Below, one piece after another: positions 1 through 8,677 of a stretch of 64,000 nucleotides of DNA; the stretch's first letter is position 1, and the number at the start of each line of letters is the position of its first letter. A model generated the notes under the pieces. That model was not told the origin of the DNA and did no database searches. It saw only the letters and a list, made by a program, of their open reading frames with translations. This DNA is from Candidatus Poseidonia sp. (lineage in GTDB: Archaea > Thermoplasmatota > Poseidoniia > Poseidoniales > Poseidoniaceae). The stretch is from NCBI GenBank assembly GCA_016778305.1, contig JADHPT010000001.1:200457-264456 (forward strand), given 5' to 3'. Both the position numbers and the translations under genes were made by a program.

Positions 1-707
1 TCATACCCAAGACACTCGGTTCAGCATACTGGAAGCGACTGAGTACTCCAACAGCTTACGTGCTGACCCTCATGACCAAATCCTTGGTATTTCTTACAGT
101 GCCGATTCAAATGCTGAAATCGATTCTTCCTGAAGGGAGCCATTCGACCGTCACACGAGACGACTTGGCTGCTATGGCAGACCTTGGAGAACTCGACGGC
201 GCCCTTGAAACATCTGAAGAAACCGTCATTCACAATCTTTTGAAACTAAGAGAAATTCTGGTTGAGAATGAAATGACTCCTCGTGTGGTTGTTTCTTCCT
301 ACGATGTAAATTCTACGATCAAAGAGGTGCTTGATGAACACAACATTCTTCGGTTTTCAAGAATACCAGTTTTTGAGGAAAACATTGACAACGTGCACGG
401 CCTTGTACTGCGCTCAGAGATTCTCATGGCTGCAAGCCGAGATGAATGGGACAAAACACTGAACGAAATGATGAAGCCGATTATCACCATTCAGATGGGC
501 AAAACAATCGAGGATGCACTCGACCTCTTCTTGTCAAATAAGCAGCAATTCGCCCTTGTACAAGATGAATTTGGCGGCACCTCTGGCATCATCACGATGG
601 AAGACGTGATGGAAACGTTGCTCGGAAAGGAAATTGTCGACGAACTCGATGAAGTTGAAGACATGCGTGAACTTGCCCGTGTACAGGCATCTCAGGGAGA
701 GGAATAA
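1..707 (+). CDS. CNNM/CorC-type transporter with CBS pair, 3' part
   Basis: This is a partial gene that enters from the left edge; the reading frame is open from base 3, so the GTG at 60 in the ORF track is not the true start. The first visible residues (IPKTLG, then a hydrophobic segment ending in LTLMTKSLVFLTVPIQ) look like the end of the DUF21/CNNM membrane domain. A cytoplasmic CBS-domain pair follows: one around MTPRVVVSSYDVN and one around the FGGTSGIITMEDVMETLLG stretch, which is the typical CorC/HlyC ending. The C-terminal CorC_HlyC domain is absent, since the protein stops about 30 residues after the second CBS motif. The family is linked to divalent cation (Mg2+) efflux. Its stop codon abuts the stop of the convergent hydrolase gene with no spacer. 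Confidence 0.85.
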   Translation, partial: IPKTLGSAYWKRLSTPTAYVLTLMTKSLVFLTVPIQMLKSILPEGSHSTVTRDDLAAMADLGELDGALETSEETVIHNLLKLREILVENEMTPRVVVSSYDVNSTIKEVLDEHNILRFSRIPVFEENIDNVHGLVLRSEILMAASRDEWDKTLNEMMKPIITIQMGKTIEDALDLFLSNKQQFALVQDEFGGTSGIITMEDVMETLLGKEIVDELDEVEDMRELARVQASQGEE

Positions 708-1694
708 TCAAAATTCCTTCTCAATCCATTGCTGTATGACTGCGTCTCTACCAGGGTGTACTGCCTCTCCCGAGTGGGCAAGATCATCCATCAGTTTCGA
801 GGTGAGCATTGACGGGGAAGTAGCATTCATGACGCGTTGTAAACGCAGGTAATGTGCGGAACCTAGACGCTCGTCTGGGTCCGCTTGGATAAGGAGGGTC
901 GGTTCAGTATATTTCCCCCAATCAGGGCAATCGACGTCGGACAGGGAATTCAAGTTGGTTGTACCGATATTGAGGGCATTGAATTGCCTCATTGTTTTCC
1001 GTAGGACAAGAGGGCGTAGAATTGACGGGATGCGCAAAAGGTCGCACGTTTCATCAAAAATCCCAGTATATCCGGTCATGGGTGATTCTGCGATCCATCC
1101 GCTCAAAAGCGAGTGCATGGTCAATTCATGACGTCGCTTGCTCAAGCGCAGTGAAATAAAAGCACCCATGCTGTGTCCATAGACAAGCATGCGTGTACCG
1201 AAGAGGTTGGGGTGTGAAGAGTGTAACTGGTTGAGTGTATCAATGACCATTGTAGAACTTTGTTCAGCAGTCCACTTTGTAATCGATTGTGATTCTCCGT
1301 GACCTGGTAAATCGATCAAGATGACGTGGTAGCCATGTTCGATGAATAACTGAGCTCTTCCAATCATGCGTTGGGAACCCGATGTCCAACCATGGCAAAT
1401 GAACACCGTTGGAGAAGAAGTATCTTGCATAAAATGATGGGTCACCATAACATGATTGCTAACTTGATGTTTGACCTTCACCCAGTCAGGGTCATCAAGC
1501 GGTGGTTTCCGCTTCCTCGGAGCTCGGAAGCTCATTTGGGCAATGGTTTCAACATAAAACAGAAACATTGTACAGCAGAGAATAACGATTGATAATCCAG
1601 CATAGATCGTGAAGGCGAACCAAGTTGATGCGAGTCCAATAATTAGGACAATCAAGGGTAAAATATGATTGCGGCGGCGTAGGCTATCAAGCAT
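708..1694 (-). CDS. Membrane-anchored alpha/beta hydrolase
   Basis: A 328-residue protein with two N-terminal hydrophobic segments (about residues 11-50) followed by a soluble alpha/beta-hydrolase domain. HGWTSG near residue 101 fits the oxyanion-hole loop, DLPGHGES is a family hallmark, and GHSMG at 173-177 is the nucleophile elbow with Ser175. The acid is probably in QADPDE and the histidine in LAHSGEAVHPG near the C-terminus. Family members are esterases, lipases or acyltransferases; the substrate cannot be read from the sequence. It lies last in a run of minus-strand genes, 26 bases after the RDD-like gene. The ATG at 1694 is supported by the membrane anchor directly after it. Confidence 0.85.
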   Translation of the reverse strand: MLDSLRRRNHILPLIVLIIGLASTWFAFTIYAGLSIVILCCTMFLFYVETIAQMSFRAPRKRKPPLDDPDWVKVKHQVSNHVMVTHHFMQDTSSPTVFICHGWTSGSQRMIGRAQLFIEHGYHVILIDLPGHGESQSITKWTAEQSSTMVIDTLNQLHSSHPNLFGTRMLVYGHSMGAFISLRLSKRRHELTMHSLLSGWIAESPMTGYTGIFDETCDLLRIPSILRPLVLRKTMRQFNALNIGTTNLNSLSDVDCPDWGKYTEPTLLIQADPDERLGSAHYLRLQRVMNATSPSMLTSKLMDDLAHSGEAVHPGRDAVIQQWIEKEF

Positions 1695-1720
1695 GTATGC
1701 TGCCTCAAGGTAGCTGAAGA

Positions 1721-2560
1721 TTAGTCAGATTTTTCTGGTTTAGCATCTGCTGTTTCTTCAGAATCCTTGGTAACCTTTTGAGCTTCTTTCTTTGCCTTTC
1801 GTTCTTCAGTTCGCTTCATGAGTTGATCTCCAAAGTTCCCCATGTTCTCGAGGCGTGCCCAGACACCGGTTGCTTTCTCATCTTCCGACGGGACGTACTT
1901 GACGAGATAAGCTTTGAACATGAGGTCAAAGAGACCCTGCCCCATTTCACTACCGTTTCGTAGGAAGCGGTCGATGAACCAGATGATGACAAATATCGTA
2001 CCCAAGGAAAACAGAATGATGGCGTTCATGTTGTCTTCTTTATTTAGATCCGAGAATTGTATGGCGATAAATATGATGCCGATGAGTGCGGCAAGGCCCG
2101 TCGAATTCACCAGGATGCCATGAAGGAAGAAGGGATTTGATCCGTCTCCACGAACGAATTTTGTCCGGGATACGAATTGCCCCATGTTTCGACTGAATTT
2201 CATGGGTATGAAGACGATGTTGATGATGATGATTGCACCACTTATCGCAAAGAGAATCGTTGTGATAATCCCGGTATCACTTGCGGTAATGAAGATGGCT
2301 GCAAAGAGAACACCGAAATTGACAATGAAGTTAACCAACCATGAGATTCTTCGATTCATAGGTGAAGCGAGTTCGTAATCATCAGAGAGGCTTATTGGGC
2401 GGGCTTTTGCTGCTTTGGCAGGCTTGTCCTTTTTCGGTTTGGCTGCTTGCTTAGTCACAACCGCCTTAGCAACAGCTTTGGGTACTGTCTTTGCAACAGC
2501 TTTTTTCAGTTCTTTCTTTTCCCCACCAGAGGCTGCACCTGCTTTATCGAGTAGTCCCAT
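1721..2560 (-). CDS. RDD-like four-helix membrane protein with Lys/Ala-rich N-terminus
   Basis: About 279 residues. The first 55 residues are Ala/Lys/Pro-rich with repeated KAVAK-type units and are probably disordered and cytoplasmic. Four membrane segments follow (roughly 75-97, 100-121, 150-170 and 180-200), then a charged Lys/Glu-rich tail. The segment starting SPMNRRISWLVN and the later WFIDRFLRN and LFDLMFKAYLV pieces resemble the spaced Arg/Asp positions of RDD-family membrane proteins, but the match is loose. A GTG at 2569 overlaps the upstream stop as GTGA and could also be the start; the ATG at 2560 is used here. It is co-transcribed with the proline-rich gene before it. Function unknown. 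Confidence 0.75.
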   Translation of the reverse strand: MGLLDKAGAASGGEKKELKKAVAKTVPKAVAKAVVTKQAAKPKKDKPAKAAKARPISLSDDYELASPMNRRISWLVNFIVNFGVLFAAIFITASDTGIITTILFAISGAIIIINIVFIPMKFSRNMGQFVSRTKFVRGDGSNPFFLHGILVNSTGLAALIGIIFIAIQFSDLNKEDNMNAIILFSLGTIFVIIWFIDRFLRNGSEMGQGLFDLMFKAYLVKYVPSEDEKATGVWARLENMGNFGDQLMKRTEERKAKKEAQKVTKDSEETADAKPEKSD

Positions 2561-2565
2561 TTCAT

Positions 2566-3564
2566 TCACGCATCCTTGTATTGTTCACCGATTTGACGAT
2601 AAATATCAAAGTTAGAAGAGGAAACAAAGGCGTTGATTGAATCTTCGGACATATTGCCCAGTTGATCGTCAACCATGTTGTAAAAGAAACTCCTCGTATC
2701 ATTATCGGTAGTGCCTGGAGATTCAATGACCTGCCGATAAATTTCGAAGTCGTCACTTGCGACAAATGCATTGACAATGGATTCGGGGAGGTGCTCACCC
2801 AAAAGGTCGTCCACAATTGAAACAAATGAGATAAACATATCATCGTCGTTATCGGAGGATTCGGCGGTAATTGGAGCTGTGGGCGCTTCGGATGAATCCG
2901 CCCCTTGTTTCAACGCCTTTCGACGAGCCATGAGGGCCTGTAACGTCGGCTTGAGTTCAGCAATGGCTTCCTTATCACCAAGTGATTTCGCCTCTTGATA
3001 AAGAGGTTTCAAAGAACGAAGTTCATGTTCCACTTGTTCAAGTTCGCTCATCGTGTCATCAACGACATCCTCGTCAAGCAATTCAACCATCGGTGCATCG
3101 CGGATATCTGCGATTTTTTCCTCCATGGCTGCCTTACGCATCACGATTATTTCACGGTCAAGAGCATGGCCAAAACGGTCAGCATAACGATCGAGGAGGG
3201 AACCAGCTTCTTTGTTACTGATTCGGTCAATATGGCCGTAAATTTGTTGCAAGGGTTTTTCCGATCGCTTGGCCCACAAATCATTGTATCCTTTTTCCTC
3301 GGCGATGGATGACAATGTTGTTGCAGAATCATTCACTGGTTCCGGGATTGGTAATGGTGCGCTCGCTGGCTGTACTGGGAGTGGTTCGGGCACAGGAAGT
3401 GGTGCAGGAGGAAGTTGGCCCGCTGGGAGGGGTGGCAGAGGTGCAGCGCCTGGTGGCATTGGTAACGGGGCTGGTGCCCCAGGAGGCATCGGCAAATTAG
3501 GCATCGGCAATGTTGGCTCTTTGCCTTTGGATTTTTTCCCCTTGCGCAGACCCAATGGACTCAC
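2566..3564 (-). CDS. Proline-rich protein with a duplicated C-terminal module
   Basis: A 332-residue protein with no recognisable family. Residues 18-75 are a low-complexity Pro/Leu/Ala/Met linker. Residues 85-220 are charged and helical, with coiled-coil character around 170-215. Residues 244-280 and 291-327 are two copies of one module sharing the pattern VDDxLG, then SxNAFVxS, then IYRQ, separated by a short Asp/Thr spacer. The start is GTG. The stop overlaps a GTG of the RDD-like gene, so translational coupling is plausible. No signal peptide or membrane span is seen, so it is probably cytoplasmic, perhaps an adaptor. Base composition is like its neighbours apart from the proline tract. 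Confidence 0.75.
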   Translation of the reverse strand: MSPLGLRKGKKSKGKEPTLPMPNLPMPPGAPAPLPMPPGAAPLPPLPAGQLPPAPLPVPEPLPVQPASAPLPIPEPVNDSATTLSSIAEEKGYNDLWAKRSEKPLQQIYGHIDRISNKEAGSLLDRYADRFGHALDREIIVMRKAAMEEKIADIRDAPMVELLDEDVVDDTMSELEQVEHELRSLKPLYQEAKSLGDKEAIAELKPTLQALMARRKALKQGADSSEAPTAPITAESSDNDDDMFISFVSIVDDLLGEHLPESIVNAFVASDDFEIYRQVIESPGTTDNDTRSFFYNMVDDQLGNMSEDSINAFVSSSNFDIYRQIGEQYKDA

Positions 3565-3650
3565 CTCATGCTAAGGGAGCAGAAACCAGCCTTGAACCTT
3601 ACCGCATATCGGAACCAAATATCTGACATTCATTCACTCCAAATAGATAC

Positions 3651-4850
3651 TCAAATAATTTTCGCCCATCCCTTCAAAACGAGGAATACCGCGCCCGATT
3701 CATGAAGCCGAACTTTTTCTCCACTTGTGCTCTCGTAACGCCTTTTCCCAAATTGGGCAACCGCGTCATCGACCGTCCATTCCAGTTCATAGGCTTCGTC
3801 CATTCCTAGAACATATGCCTCCATCAGTGGGTCATAAGGATTGGACCCCTCTGGATCAAGGCGCGAGAGTGGAAATTCAGAAACTCGCATGCCGGATTTA
3901 CCATGCAGTGAAGTGGGCCAACGGATTTGACGTCGGACATCGATGGTTACGACCTCGTCTGTTTCACCAGCGGATCCAAGGACAACAGATGCATCTGCCT
4001 TCAACAAATTCAGGAACAAACTTTGGTAGTTCCCCAATACTTTGAACTTGCCTTCTTTCAAAGCATTAGCCCTTCGCTCATGATCAACAACCTCTGCCAA
4101 CTTGCGAATAGAAGCTGCGGACCTTTGGGATGTTGCACCCTCTCGATCTTGTAAAGATTGGAGCGCCTCAGTGAGCCTGCGAAGTTCACCCGTGCTCGAC
4201 TCATATCCGCGGTGAATTTCCTGAAGAGAACGAATCATGTCATCCATTCCATTGCGAATCCTTTCAGTCCAACCCTTTGCATCGGCATCATGATAGCGTG
4301 CAAGGCCCCCTTTGACATCGACACCCTCGCCACGGATATGTGAAACCAATTCTCTCCTGGCTTCAGAATCTAAGTGGAAATATTTAGGATCACGGTAATG
4401 AAGGTGAAAACCGCGGTGACCAGAGAACGTAATTTGCAGATAATCTTCTTTGAATCCGAATTCAGGCTCGAGGAAATCATTCCAAAGAGACCATGCTTGT
4501 TCGTGTATCACTTCAAGCATTCCAGGAAAATCACGGTCCGTAACTCCCGGAAGGTGATCCCCGTCCAAATCAAAAATAAGGTCAGCTCCTTGCCATAATT
4601 TATCATTCATTTTGAGTTCGTAGGGCCGTTTCCAATACGCTGTCGAATAGAAACACGAGTGCATGGCACGCTGAGATAAAAATTGCTGTACCTGGTTGAC
4701 ATCAGCAAATGATTTGTGCCGAAGGGGGGGTGCGCCGCCAAAGGGAATGAACATCCATTCTCGTGATTTAATTCGTGGGGGTGACCAAAGTGAAGATGAC
4801 CGGTAATATTGGCCAAAACGGTGTGCAAACTTCGCCCAGCCATCCGCCAT
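3651..4850 (-). CDS. priS: DNA primase small (catalytic) subunit PriS
   Basis: 399 residues, close to the usual length of archaeal/eukaryotic primase small subunits. The catalytic metal-binding pair sits in FDLDGDH (Asp94 and Asp96), and SGHRGFHLH about 50 residues later is the family's conserved nucleotide-binding motif. A late Asp/Arg-rich block (RRQIRWPTSLHGKSG) matches the conserved nucleotide-contacting region. With PriL, which is not in the window, it synthesises RNA/DNA primers at the fork. The gene follows a small zinc-finger gene on the same strand; start ATG at 4850. Clear assignment. Confidence 0.95.
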   Translation of the reverse strand: MADGWAKFAHRFGQYYRSSSLWSPPRIKSREWMFIPFGGAPPLRHKSFADVNQVQQFLSQRAMHSCFYSTAYWKRPYELKMNDKLWQGADLIFDLDGDHLPGVTDRDFPGMLEVIHEQAWSLWNDFLEPEFGFKEDYLQITFSGHRGFHLHYRDPKYFHLDSEARRELVSHIRGEGVDVKGGLARYHDADAKGWTERIRNGMDDMIRSLQEIHRGYESSTGELRRLTEALQSLQDREGATSQRSAASIRKLAEVVDHERRANALKEGKFKVLGNYQSLFLNLLKADASVVLGSAGETDEVVTIDVRRQIRWPTSLHGKSGMRVSEFPLSRLDPEGSNPYDPLMEAYVLGMDEAYELEWTVDDAVAQFGKRRYESTSGEKVRLHESGAVFLVLKGWAKII

Positions 4851-4901
4851 ATGCGTCCCCCAATCCTATCGAAAGGATGAGGGTTCTTGAACAAAGCCGT
4901 T

Positions 4902-5111
4902 TCAATCCTGCTTCATCCAGAAACGCTCGTCGGCATTTGAAACTTGGGTGACGGTGTCAGCTCCTGTGGCTTCAACATAGTGTTCCCAGCACATGTAGTG
5001 CTTGTTGACGACCATAGCATTCCCGAAGGTCAAACGAATTCCACAAGTGTGGCAACGCGGTCCAAGTTCTCCATTTGGAGCTTGAGCTAGTTGAACATGT
5101 TCGTGTGGCAT
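4902..5111 (-). CDS. Small zinc-binding protein (treble-clef-like)
   Basis: A protein of about 69 residues with a CHTCG pair followed, about 24 residues on, by CWEH, giving one four-ligand Cys/His zinc site. The ORF track extends to a TTG at 5135, but the ATG at 5111 has a GGAG about 8 bases upstream and is preferred. It sits between priS and the HEAT-repeat gene on the same strand. Possible roles include nucleic-acid or protein binding, but no named family is recognised. Confidence 0.6.
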   Translation of the reverse strand: MPHEHVQLAQAPNGELGPRCHTCGIRLTFGNAMVVNKHYMCWEHYVEATGADTVTQVSNADERFWMKQD

Positions 5112-5173
5112 TGGAGTCGCTCCATTTCCTTCCAAATCAACCTAGTCTTTGAACTTGAGGGGAGAGGCATTTA

Positions 5174-5656
5174 TCATTCTGTTGTTTGAAAGTCAGAACG
5201 CGCCACCCACTCAAGGAGGTCCAGTGCAACGATGCAGGATTCTGCAACTTCTGGTGCTGGGTTTTCTGTGTGCTTTTGGAGAATTGGTATGACGCTGCGG
5301 TCGCCAATTGCACCCATGGCCTCGGCAGCTTCGTGACGAACCATGACGTGTTCATCTTCGTCTTCGAGTCGTGCGATAAGCGTGGGGAGGGCGACGTTAT
5401 TTTGCATCTGTCCGAGCACATACGCAAGCTCGTGACGTAAGAGGGCACTGGAACTGGTGAAAGCCTCGCACAAGGCCAAGCAGGCCTCGTCGGATCGATG
5501 GTTGCGTAAAGCGAAGACTGACCTCATACGCTGAAACATAGGAGCGGTTTCATCGAACAAGGTTTTGGTCCATTCAGTCATCTCACCCTCCTGTTCAGGA
5601 GGTGCTGGGTCAACTGAACCGTACTGGCTCACTTGAGGGATGCGCTCATGTTTCAT
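5174..5656 (-). CDS. HEAT-repeat protein
   Basis: About 160 residues made of three or so HEAT/PBS-lyase-like helical repeats, visible as LRHELAYVLGQM, VRHEAAEAMGAIGD and VAESCIVALDLLEW, each with the Glu/Ala-x-x-Leu-Gly pattern. Similar repeats occur in deoxyhypusine hydroxylase and phycobilin lyases, but the protein is too short for the full two-lobed hydroxylase and lacks its paired HE metal motifs. It is probably a protein-binding scaffold. A GTG at 5665 overlaps the mqnD stop (GTGA); the ATG at 5656 is the other candidate. It is coupled to the menaquinone genes by position only. Confidence 0.8.
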   Translation of the reverse strand: MKHERIPQVSQYGSVDPAPPEQEGEMTEWTKTLFDETAPMFQRMRSVFALRNHRSDEACLALCEAFTSSSALLRHELAYVLGQMQNNVALPTLIARLEDEDEHVMVRHEAAEAMGAIGDRSVIPILQKHTENPAPEVAESCIVALDLLEWVARSDFQTTE

Positions 5657-5661
5657 CTCAA

Positions 5662-6549
5662 TCACGAATTGGGAGCGCCAATGAATTGCATGGCGTGGGT
5701 GTTGAACTCCTTCGAAATCAAACCTAAATCCTGTCCTTCTTTGATGAATTGGCGGATAGATGCTCTTCCTTCATCCTTGTAATCTATGGTACGGTCATTC
5801 ACATACATACCAACAAATTCACGATTCGTGTCGTCGTCAATACCCCTTCCCCATGCTTTGGCAAATTCAAGGGCTTCATCAGGAGATTTGATGGCGAATT
5901 CAATACTCATTTTGGTGTACATGGTAATGTCTTCCATAATTTTCTGACCGAGATCACGTCGAACAACATTGCCTCCAAGCGGCATGGGCCAATTATCGGT
6001 ACGACCATTCCACCACTTTCCGAGGTCGATGAGGACATCTAGATCGTGGTCCACGTAAGTGAGTTGCCCTTCGTGAATGATCAAACCGCTGACATAGGTT
6101 CCGTCCAGGATGCGGGGGATGATTTCGTCAAATGGTACGACGGCAACTTCTACGTCTCCCCAAGCCAGTCGTAGCCCGAGGTATGCGCTGGTTTTCATAC
6201 CCGGTACGGCGATGATGTTCGAACGTGCTTCCTCTTCTGTTACGCCAGCATGACAGACGACCATAGGACCGTATCCTTCACCCATTGAGGCGCCGCAATT
6301 CATCAGCGCATAGTGTTCGGCGATTTCTGGATACGCATGAATGGAGACTGCTGAAACTTCGAGATCTTGGTTCATTGCTCGATGGTTAAGAGTTTCGATA
6401 TCTTGCAATTCATGTACAAAATTGTAGCCGGGAGTTGGGAAAGCACCCGTGGTCATAGCGTGGAACATAAATGCGTCATCAGGGTCGGGGCTGTGGCCGA
6501 TGCGGACAATCATGTTGCCTTCTTCATCACGTGGTAATTTGTTGTCCAT
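5662..6549 (-). CDS. mqnD: 1,4-dihydroxy-6-naphthoate synthase MqnD
   Basis: 295 residues, a typical MqnD length. It opens with IGHSPDPDDAFMFHAM, the diagnostic start of this periplasmic-binding-protein-like enzyme. MGEGYGPMVV and HEGQLTY, which match conserved ligand-pocket segments, follow. MqnD converts cyclic dehypoxanthine futalosine to 1,4-dihydroxy-6-naphthoate in the futalosine route to menaquinone. It is third in the mqnE-mqnA-mqnD run, and its stop overlaps the start region of the HEAT gene. The ATG at 6549 directly precedes the conserved domain. Confidence 0.95.
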   Translation of the reverse strand: MDNKLPRDEEGNMIVRIGHSPDPDDAFMFHAMTTGAFPTPGYNFVHELQDIETLNHRAMNQDLEVSAVSIHAYPEIAEHYALMNCGASMGEGYGPMVVCHAGVTEEEARSNIIAVPGMKTSAYLGLRLAWGDVEVAVVPFDEIIPRILDGTYVSGLIIHEGQLTYVDHDLDVLIDLGKWWNGRTDNWPMPLGGNVVRRDLGQKIMEDITMYTKMSIEFAIKSPDEALEFAKAWGRGIDDDTNREFVGMYVNDRTIDYKDEGRASIRQFIKEGQDLGLISKEFNTHAMQFIGAPNS

Positions 6550-6613
6550 ATTTCCCCCACCGTCACGACCTTCAAGAATACACCGTTCGAAAATTTAAAC
6601 ATACCAAGAGAAA

Positions 6614-7411
6614 TCACCATGCAAAAAGAGGTTCGTGCGGTAATTTACAGGCTTTGGAAAGAAATGCGAACAAACCATCAAGATGGTGTTGATTGAGTCG
6701 GTTGAATACTTCACCGTAGTACTGGTCGAGACGTTCATGCGATAGGTCTGATTTTCTCATTGACCATTGGATAACATCATCCCTCTTTTGTGGAGTATGT
6801 TCAAACATTTCCAAGTTGTCAAGCAATGCTTGATGTGCTCGCTTCAATAATTCTACTGGCGTGTCTTTTCTTGCTACAAATACGCCAAAGATCATTGGAA
6901 GAGATTCTTGATTCATCCAAGCAAGGCCGAGGTCCATTTGGACCATTTCAGGGAATTCTTTGGCTGCTTCAAGGGCTCTATCTCCAATTAACAAGGCACC
7001 GTCAGCAAGGGCCATCATTGAATCGTAATCCGGTCCAGTAGGTATGTAATTCATCGATAGACCTTTTTCCGAGATCAAGTGTTTTAGTAAAGCAACGGAG
7101 GTCGCAGAATCGGACGGTAGTGCGATGGTCTTCATCGATGACAAAGGAACTGCACCAAAGAGCAACACGCTTCCTACCTCACCTTGGGACCCAATCCCAA
7201 TTTCTGGCAGGAGATATAGTTCATCGGAATGTTTTGCATAATCAGCTGCAGGTATGGGTGCGAGGATACAGTCTTTCCTCAAAACATGTCCAGTAAGCCA
7301 CGAAGGTGGTGCAGACAAAATGTTCCATTCTTTTGAGATATTGTGAAATAGAGGATCACAATTAATGAAGGCAACTCTCCCAATTGTCTTTGTCCACGTT
7401 GGTTGTTCCAT
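6614..7411 (-). CDS. mqnA: Chorismate dehydratase MqnA
   Basis: 265 residues related to MqnD (the same binding-protein fold). Recognisable segments are RVAFINCDPLF at the start (MqnA proteins have the similar pattern xxYLN-x-x-P), LAPIPAADYA, and IALPSDSATSVALLKHL in the middle. MqnA dehydrates chorismate to 3-enolpyruvyl-benzoate, the first step of the futalosine menaquinone route. It lies between mqnE (9-base gap upstream) and mqnD (64-base gap downstream) on the same strand, consistent with one operon. MqnA rather than MqnD is assigned because a clear MqnD follows and this protein lacks the SPDPDD signature. Confidence 0.92.
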   Translation of the reverse strand: MEQPTWTKTIGRVAFINCDPLFHNISKEWNILSAPPSWLTGHVLRKDCILAPIPAADYAKHSDELYLLPEIGIGSQGEVGSVLLFGAVPLSSMKTIALPSDSATSVALLKHLISEKGLSMNYIPTGPDYDSMMALADGALLIGDRALEAAKEFPEMVQMDLGLAWMNQESLPMIFGVFVARKDTPVELLKRAHQALLDNLEMFEHTPQKRDDVIQWSMRKSDLSHERLDQYYGEVFNRLNQHHLDGLFAFLSKACKLPHEPLFAW

Positions 7412-7420
7412 CGATTCACC

Positions 7421-8632
7421 TCACAGGGCCATTGGCAGTGACTTTCGTGCCGGCAGTGCAATCATTTCGAAGGTTTCGAATGATGTATAAGTTGTATTAC
7501 GTAAGACAGGACTGCAGCCTGCGTCTTCAATCAGGCGTGCTAATTTATTGCGATCGTGATCCAGGGGTGCAGTCGACCCTGCAAGGTGCATGATGGACTC
7601 TTTTTGAACAGTACCATCGATATCATCGGCTCCAAATTGGAGCGCTAGTTCTGCCACGTGATCGCCGATATTCATTCTGTAAGCCTTGATGTGGGGGATG
7701 TTGTCGAGCATGAGACGAGATATTGCGATGGTTCTCAAAATTTCTGCACCGGTTGATAATTGTGCTTCCGGAAGTCGAGTTGAGTCCGGTAAGAAAGGAT
7801 AGGGGACAAAGCATTGGAAGCCGCCCGTCATCGATTGGAGTTCACGCAACGAGATCATATGTTGAATCCGTTGTTTGTTCGACTCGATGGTTCCAAATAG
7901 CATCGTGCAATTTGATGGGAGCCCTACTTCGTGAGCTTCTTGATGTATTTGCAAATACTCGTCTGAACTCTCCTTGCCGTTACAAATAATGGCGCGAACA
8001 TCGTCATCGAGGATTTCTGCGCCACCACCGGGAAGGGATGTGAGTCCTGCATCTTTGAGCCTCTGAAGAACATCTTTCGTAGATAGAGAGGATTGTTGGG
8101 CAAGGTGCTTAATTTCCACAGCAGTGAGGGCTTTAATCGATACATGGGGGTAGCGTATCCGTGTTTCTTGGAACATGGCCTCGTAGTGCTCAATGGTCCA
8201 ATCGGGGTGCAATCCGCCTACTGAGTGGACTTCGTCGACAAAATCTGCGTATTTACCAAGATCATCAACATATTCTTGTATGGATAGTGCATATGCATCC
8301 TTTGCCTTTGGACCCCGGCGAAATGCACAAAACCGACAGGCGAGAACGCAAATATTGGTCTGATTCACGTGTACGTTGGAGTTGAAAAAAGCCAAGTTGT
8401 CGAAACGTGAGGTTCTTACTGCGTGGGCTAACTGACCTAATTCATGCATGTCACGGTGCTCATAAAGATGAAGACCATCAGCGAGATCAAGTGACTGCCT
8501 GTTGGCTAATTTTGAGGCAATGGGCCGTATAGCCTCAGACCATTGCTCCAGAGGGTGTATGAGGGACTGAAGGACTTCTGGCCAATCGGGTCGCTGTCCA
8601 GCGAGAACTGCTTGAGACGACCATCTCTCCAT
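7421..8632 (-). CDS. mqnE: Aminofutalosine synthase MqnE (radical SAM)
   Basis: 403 residues with a CX3CX2C iron-sulfur motif at Cys95, Cys99 and Cys102 (NICVLACRFCAF), followed by VGGLHPDW, IKALTAVEI and PGGGAEI, the MqnE/MqnC/CofH family blocks. The TAVEI block and the GGLHPD form fit MqnE better than the cyclase MqnC. MqnE joins 3-enolpyruvyl-benzoate to adenosine using S-adenosylmethionine, giving aminofutalosine. It is the first gene of the mqnE-A-D operon. The N-terminal 75 residues before the radical-SAM core are ordinary for the family. No mqnC is present in the window. Confidence 0.9.
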   Translation of the reverse strand: MERWSSQAVLAGQRPDWPEVLQSLIHPLEQWSEAIRPIASKLANRQSLDLADGLHLYEHRDMHELGQLAHAVRTSRFDNLAFFNSNVHVNQTNICVLACRFCAFRRGPKAKDAYALSIQEYVDDLGKYADFVDEVHSVGGLHPDWTIEHYEAMFQETRIRYPHVSIKALTAVEIKHLAQQSSLSTKDVLQRLKDAGLTSLPGGGAEILDDDVRAIICNGKESSDEYLQIHQEAHEVGLPSNCTMLFGTIESNKQRIQHMISLRELQSMTGGFQCFVPYPFLPDSTRLPEAQLSTGAEILRTIAISRLMLDNIPHIKAYRMNIGDHVAELALQFGADDIDGTVQKESIMHLAGSTAPLDHDRNKLARLIEDAGCSPVLRNTTYTSFETFEMIALPARKSLPMAL

Positions 8633-8677
8633 ATGCAGTCCTGTGTATTGGCATTCATGAAGATGTGCTTTTCATCA

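Noticed and set aside
3269-3574. Gly-rich plus-strand ORF (GSGSGTGSGAGG)
   Set aside because: It is the complement of the proline-rich tract of the minus-strand gene, so its glycine pattern is a by-product.
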